Source of the DNA: Aplectana chamaeleonis
Taxonomy: Eukaryota > Nematoda > Chromadorea > Rhabditida > Cosmocercidae
Direction of reading: 5' to 3'
Assembly: GCA_029168955.1 (NCBI GenBank)
Contig: JAPDOI010000010.1
Location: 1,895,501 to 1,959,500, forward strand
DNA: 64,000 bases
In this document: positions 60,601-64,000 of the stretch, piece after piece
How positions within the stretch are numbered: position 1 is the first letter of the stretch
How the letters are laid out: every line of letters begins with the position of its first letter
Translations under genes and position numbers: made by a program
Notes under the pieces: generated by a model
What the model saw: only the letters and a program-made list of their open reading frames with translations
Databases searched by the model: none
Told to the model about the DNA's origin: nothing

Positions 60601-60755
60601 GTCGGCACGGATCGCACTGATGCGTACTTTGCGTTCCTCATTTTGCGTTGGCGCAACCTTAGTGTCCATCTGCATGAACGCCGAATTAGCGCCAGCGCAC
60701 AATTAGGAACGCAAAGAATCAGTGCTATACGTGCTGACAGTAGCTAGGTTGTTGT
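60601..60755. mobile_element. Small inverted-repeat element (MITE-like)
   Basis: GTCGGCACGGATCGCACTGA and TTTGCGTTCCTCATTTTGCG are inverted at 60685-60750 (GGAACGCAAAGAATCAGTGC, GTGCTGAC), giving arms of about 50-60 bp around a ~40-bp loop. Confidence 0.65.
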
Positions 60756-61484
60756 ACATTAATATTTTGAAAATCGTAAATGGATCTCAATTCTGTGTTA
60801 AGCACCCCAAATAATCCCTACAGAGAGGTTTCTACCTAGACAGAGACTTTGAACAAACTGCCGTATACCCACCATAACCTATCGTTATCTATCAAATGAA
60901 ACTCAGAATCGCGTTCAGAACTTCAAATACCCTTCACGGAAAAGTTATGTGCGTCGGTGGGAGGCTCCGAACTGAACCTATCAACGTTCTCCATAAAAGG
61001 AACTCAGTTTCACATCCAAGACCCCAATTAACCCCCTCAAGAAGGTTTTTCGAGGCAAATCCGAAACATATTTCGTTCGCACCCTGAAAGCTGCCATATC
61101 CCTAGTAAACCTCCTGACTCAAGGGAAAAAAACGTCCCTGAAACCTGACTGGAAGCTTGTAGCAACTACAAACTTTCATTTGGGAACATTCTTAGAAAAA
61201 CTCGTAATCAGAGTGCTTTTCGTCGCAAACTACCGGATCGCTATGTAGTTAGTACAAAGACTACTGAAAGGAAACGGATATTAGCATTTTGCACTCCTAA
61301 AGTTTCATATATTTATTCACTTTTTGATGAGAAATAGTGCTAAAACATATAAACATATTTTATAAAAGGCATATAATACATACACTCAAAATACAGTCGT
61401 AAAAGGCTAAGTCGAATCAGTCACAAATAGACAAAGTTAATGGCCCAGAAAAAATACACGTAAAGAACATTGTTCCGAATTATA
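60756..61484. other. Intergenic, downstream of the nuclear receptor gene
   Basis: No gene recognised. AT-rich 61,290-61,470 could contain the 3' UTR of the minus-strand gene. Several candidate poly(A) signals could be read there and none can be chosen. Confidence 0.35.
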
Positions 61485-62010
61485 TTACTGGTACACTGTC
61501 AAGGAGAATTTACGCGATAAAAACCTTGAGCGGTAAATGATCGGCGCCGTGCTGAACAAGCTGAAAAGCGATAGTTTTACAGCAGTCAAATTCAGAGAAA
61601 TGTGTACTGTCGTTCTCGAAGCAAAATTCCAGACCGCATTTGCGGCCGGCGGCGGTTTGATCACGCAATAGAATGATAATCGTGCTGAGACCACTTGATC
61701 TCGGCAAGATTCACCTTTTCTCCCAGCACGATTATATCGTGTCGCGTGATGCAACAGCCGTAGTCCACGATTGCGGACCGGGTTTTGGCTCCGAGAATCA
61801 CAGTTTTGCAATGGAGTACGCACCGGCAATGTAGTGTGGATGAGCGGAACCTGTGATGATAATGACGTGGGTGAGGTATTGCGAGACAACGAATTCAGAC
61901 CACCATGTTGAGGAAACAGATGTTGCGGCGATGTTAGAATGTGAGCGAATACAGCATCATTACAGCTGAGGGTCTGATTGGCTTTCTTGTCTGAGATCAG
62001 CCACTGCTCT
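61485..62010 (-). CDS. Nuclear receptor last exon (C-terminal extension, end uncertain)
   Basis: The acceptor TTTTCGTTTCAG is clear, and the frame (REQWLISDKKANQTLSCNDA and onward) stays open for 175 codons to the stop at 61485. No clear activation helix 12 follows helix 11. A Ser/Thr-rich linker (SLSRNTSPTSLSSQVPL) comes first. From about 61,810 the DNA is similar to the repeat at 12490-12720, so the distal part may be an exonised repeat or untranslated. An alternative donor (TCACAG|GTTCCG, near 61,846) could end the exon earlier. Confidence 0.55.
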
Positions 62011-63841
62011 CTGAAACGAAAATATCTTCAGATATTATACTAATATGTATGAAGATGGGTAGTAGAGCAACCAACCTGTTAATCAAATCTCTGTGCTTCT
62101 GGCTCCCCTCGCACAAACCAAAAATTTCACCCAGTTCCGGGATATTGGCTATACTCTGGCTTATTGACACAAGAGAAGGAATAATGAGCAGAAGGGACGA
62201 TACCCTGAGAAACGTCATTCTTGAACCACGGTTTCGTCATTTGTTTCTCGCAATGCGATGGAGACCACAATTCGAGAATAACGTACCGTAATGACGCGTC
62301 AATGGCCGAATATGACTGATTGAGGCAGCTGTGCAGAGCTTTCAACAAAGAGTCTCTAGCATCACGCAGCAAATCTCGTGCCTGTCCCGATATGCCGACC
62401 ACATCGGGATTGAGAAGCAGCAGGGCCTGAAAAAAGAGCTTGACACCAGATTTGGAAGCAGCGTACGCACAAAAAACTATATTGTATCTGTTATTACTTT
62501 TGTGCAGGTGGGCTCGCGAAAGGGACCTACAACCCCCCCCCCCCAAATGACCGAGTAAAATTCGTTTGCGCTTGTCACGGCACTTCTCTTCATTTGCTAG
62601 ACGTCCGGTTCAGAAGCGCCGCCTTTTCAGAACACAATACACCCACAATGCTACATAACTACGCAACATTGTGATCTCAAACTTTGCGAGCCACCTTTAC
62701 AAGTTGTAAAAACGCGAATGTATGATGGTTTTTACCCGTGCTGGTGCGCAGCTTAGGTTAGAGACAGCGAGAGAGCAGAGGGCAGACGGAGGCTGCAGCA
62801 TTGCGCGCGCCGCACGCTTCATGAGTGATGAGAAATTCAATTTCTGCAGAGGATACTTGATTGAAACATGGACTCGCAAATACAAATGTGGCTCCCTGCA
62901 TGGACGATGCTTTCAATGAACTTCGGAAAGACTCTGCGCGAACGATAGTTGCATATCACCCGCGTCAATAAATCAATGAGCCGAAATCAATCGATGGATG
63001 ATAGTTGCCAAACGCATTCCGGCGTTTCTCGTTTGAAGCGTAGCTGCGTAGCGGCCTTCTAACTTAATGGCACGGGAGAGCAAACTTTGCCACAAGAGGC
63101 AACAGAGCATATTACGCAGCGTGAGGGTAAGCGAAAACGAACTGTCATAGTTCTTTCCCATGGGATTTTTGTTTTATTACAGAAGACACCCATTTGCGGC
63201 TGACCCCAATGCTTTCATGCAAGACCCGCTGCCCTATGCGGTCCTTTCTTCCATAGCAGTAGATCCAAGGTGCTATAAGTTTTTTTCGTGATGTATATTA
63301 ACTCGTTCTCATCGATTTCAAATTTTCCCTCAAATTTTCCCATTTTAGGATGAGAAATGTAGATGCTCACCTTGAGACAGCTGAATTCGGCCTGGTCAGC
63401 ACGTAGTCGTCGAAGAGGTGTGAGCAGTTCCTCGAGGAGACGAGAAAGCACAGCGACCACCGCTGGTGGATGCGAGGCGGATAGTACGAGAATCTCATCG
63501 TTCGGAAGATGAAGATGTGGTAGTCCCACACTTCTCTGTATTGTACTCAGCAGAGCGAAGGACGGTGAAAACTGCTTCAATAATTGCATCTAAAAACATT
63601 CATGATACAATGATACCACCGCAGTGCGCAACTTTGAACCTACCTTGTCAACGAATGGAATATCTGGCAGTGGATGCAACATATTTGCCCAACCAATGAC
63701 ATAGTTCACCGTTCGCTGTCTACTCGTACGACATTCAGTATCGTCGCGTAACAACCTATCCATGTTCTGACTTGTAACCGCACGATGTTCGACATCAATA
63801 AGCATTTGAAGCAGCCGACATGAAGCACTTGTGTTGGAATC
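61485..63841 (-). CDS. Nuclear hormone receptor, ligand-binding domain exons (5'-partial gene)
   Basis: Five minus-strand exons join in frame through GT-AG introns: 63841-63644, 63589-63371, 62426-62287, 62204-62076 and 62010-61485. Introns are 54, 944, 82 and 65 bp. The product is a ligand-binding domain: WANMLHPLPDIPFVDKMQLL fits the receptor-family signature across the first splice junction (W-A, L, I, D-K, L-L spacing). It is followed by SPSFALLSTIQRSV (helix 5 region), EFSCLKALLLLNPD (helix 7-8, across the second junction) and VSSLLLIIPSLVSISQS (helix 10-11). The zinc-finger DNA-binding domain must lie beyond 64000. It would act as a ligand-regulated nuclear transcription factor. The subfamily could not be assigned. 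The last ~110 codons overlap a dispersed repeat, so the true stop is uncertain. Confidence 0.85.
62076..62204 (-). CDS. Nuclear receptor exon (helices 10-11 region)
   Basis: 129 bp, phase 2 to phase 2. Acceptor GACGTTTCTCAG, donor AACAG|GTTGGT. Reads RVSSLLLIIPSLVSISQSIA then NIPELGEIFGLCEG. SSLLLIIPSL corresponds to the RFG-LLL-LPSL stretch of other receptors but lacks the phenylalanine-glycine. Confidence 0.8.
62287..62426 (-). CDS. Nuclear receptor exon (helices 8-9 region)
   Basis: 140 bp, ends in phase 2. Acceptor CTCTTTTTTCAG, donor TTACG|GTACGT. Reads ALLLLNPDVVGISGQARDLL to NQSYSAIDASL. The LNPD-GIS motif is the usual F-NPD-GL element of the family. Confidence 0.85.
62427..63370 (-). 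other. 944-bp intron of the nuclear receptor gene
   Basis: By far the longest intron of this gene. It contains a C-run (62529-62540) and a GC-rich patch near 62,800, with no element ends recognised. Confidence 0.6.
63371..63589 (-). CDS. Nuclear receptor exon (helices 4-7 region)
   Basis: 219 bp, 73 codons. Acceptor GAATGTTTTTAG, donor CTCAAG|GTGAGC. Reads MQLLKQFSPSFALLSTIQRS to RRLRADQAEFSCLK. The initial Met is internal to the protein. Confidence 0.85.
63644..63841 (-). CDS. Nuclear receptor exon (helices 1-3 region)
   Basis: 198 bp, 66 codons, phase 0 at both ends. Acceptor GATAATTTGCAG, donor AAG|GTAGGT. Contains a cysteine-poor helical stretch (SCRLLQMLIDVEHRAV) and ends WANMLHPLPDIPFVDK. 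More exons are expected upstream. Confidence 0.8.
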
Positions 63842-64000
63842 CTGCAAATTATCTTTTCTCACCTCAGAGACCAATTAAATCGATGGTAAAGCAATATGTG
63901 CATAATACTAGAAATGCATTGCTTAGGCATCGCACGCATTTTCTTGTCATAGAGAAAAGCGTCGCGTGCCGCGCAGCGTTGAATAACGGCGCGTCGAGAC

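Overview
This window looks like repeat-rich intergenic DNA from a nematode, probably a strongylid such as a hookworm. That assignment is an inference. It rests on one recognisable host gene with 54-82 bp introns and TTTCAG-type acceptors, a motif matching the nematode spliced leader SL1 at 21 of 22 positions, RTE- and Jockey-like retrotransposon remains, and many small TTAA-flanked inverted-repeat elements. No prokaryotic features were found.

Layout. 1-8469: left flank with RTE remnants (1-169, 7345-7945), a non-LTR reverse transcriptase fragment split by a 2.87-kb terminal-inverted-repeat (TIR) element (1271-4136, 5-bp target duplication), and several MITEs. 8470-38022: one very large palindrome, with arms of about 14.6 kb (8470-23084 and 23403-38022) around a 318-bp spacer. 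Each arm carries a dead Jockey-like LINE and the same older MITEs. Each arm also has one private TTAA insertion (11714-12173 left; 25327-25808 right) with a clean empty site in the other arm, so the arms have evolved independently since duplication. 38023-61484: right flank with tandem repeats, foldback elements, three long (AT)n tracts, 42-bp satellites and a nested stack. In that stack a dispersed repeat copy is split by a 4.37-kb hAT-like element (42991-47358, 8-bp duplication), which contains a 2.2-kb TIR element and a 60-bp minisatellite. The same repeat copy is split again by a TTAA MITE (47398-47882). Intact paralogues at 40937 and 51785 show what it looked like before. 48561-48582 holds the SL1-like sequence on the minus strand, followed directly by a GT donor.

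61485-63841 (minus): the 3' part of a nuclear hormone receptor gene. Five exons encode the ligand-binding domain, and the DNA-binding domain must lie beyond the window end. Its predicted C-terminal tail runs into a repeat that also occurs in the palindrome arms.

The sequence does not show a gene system acting together. The unusual content is structural: the large palindrome with arm-specific insertions, the nested transposons with preserved empty sites, and the SL1-like RNA candidate. Homology calls were made by eye; coordinates of repeats without a target duplication are good to about 10-30 bp.
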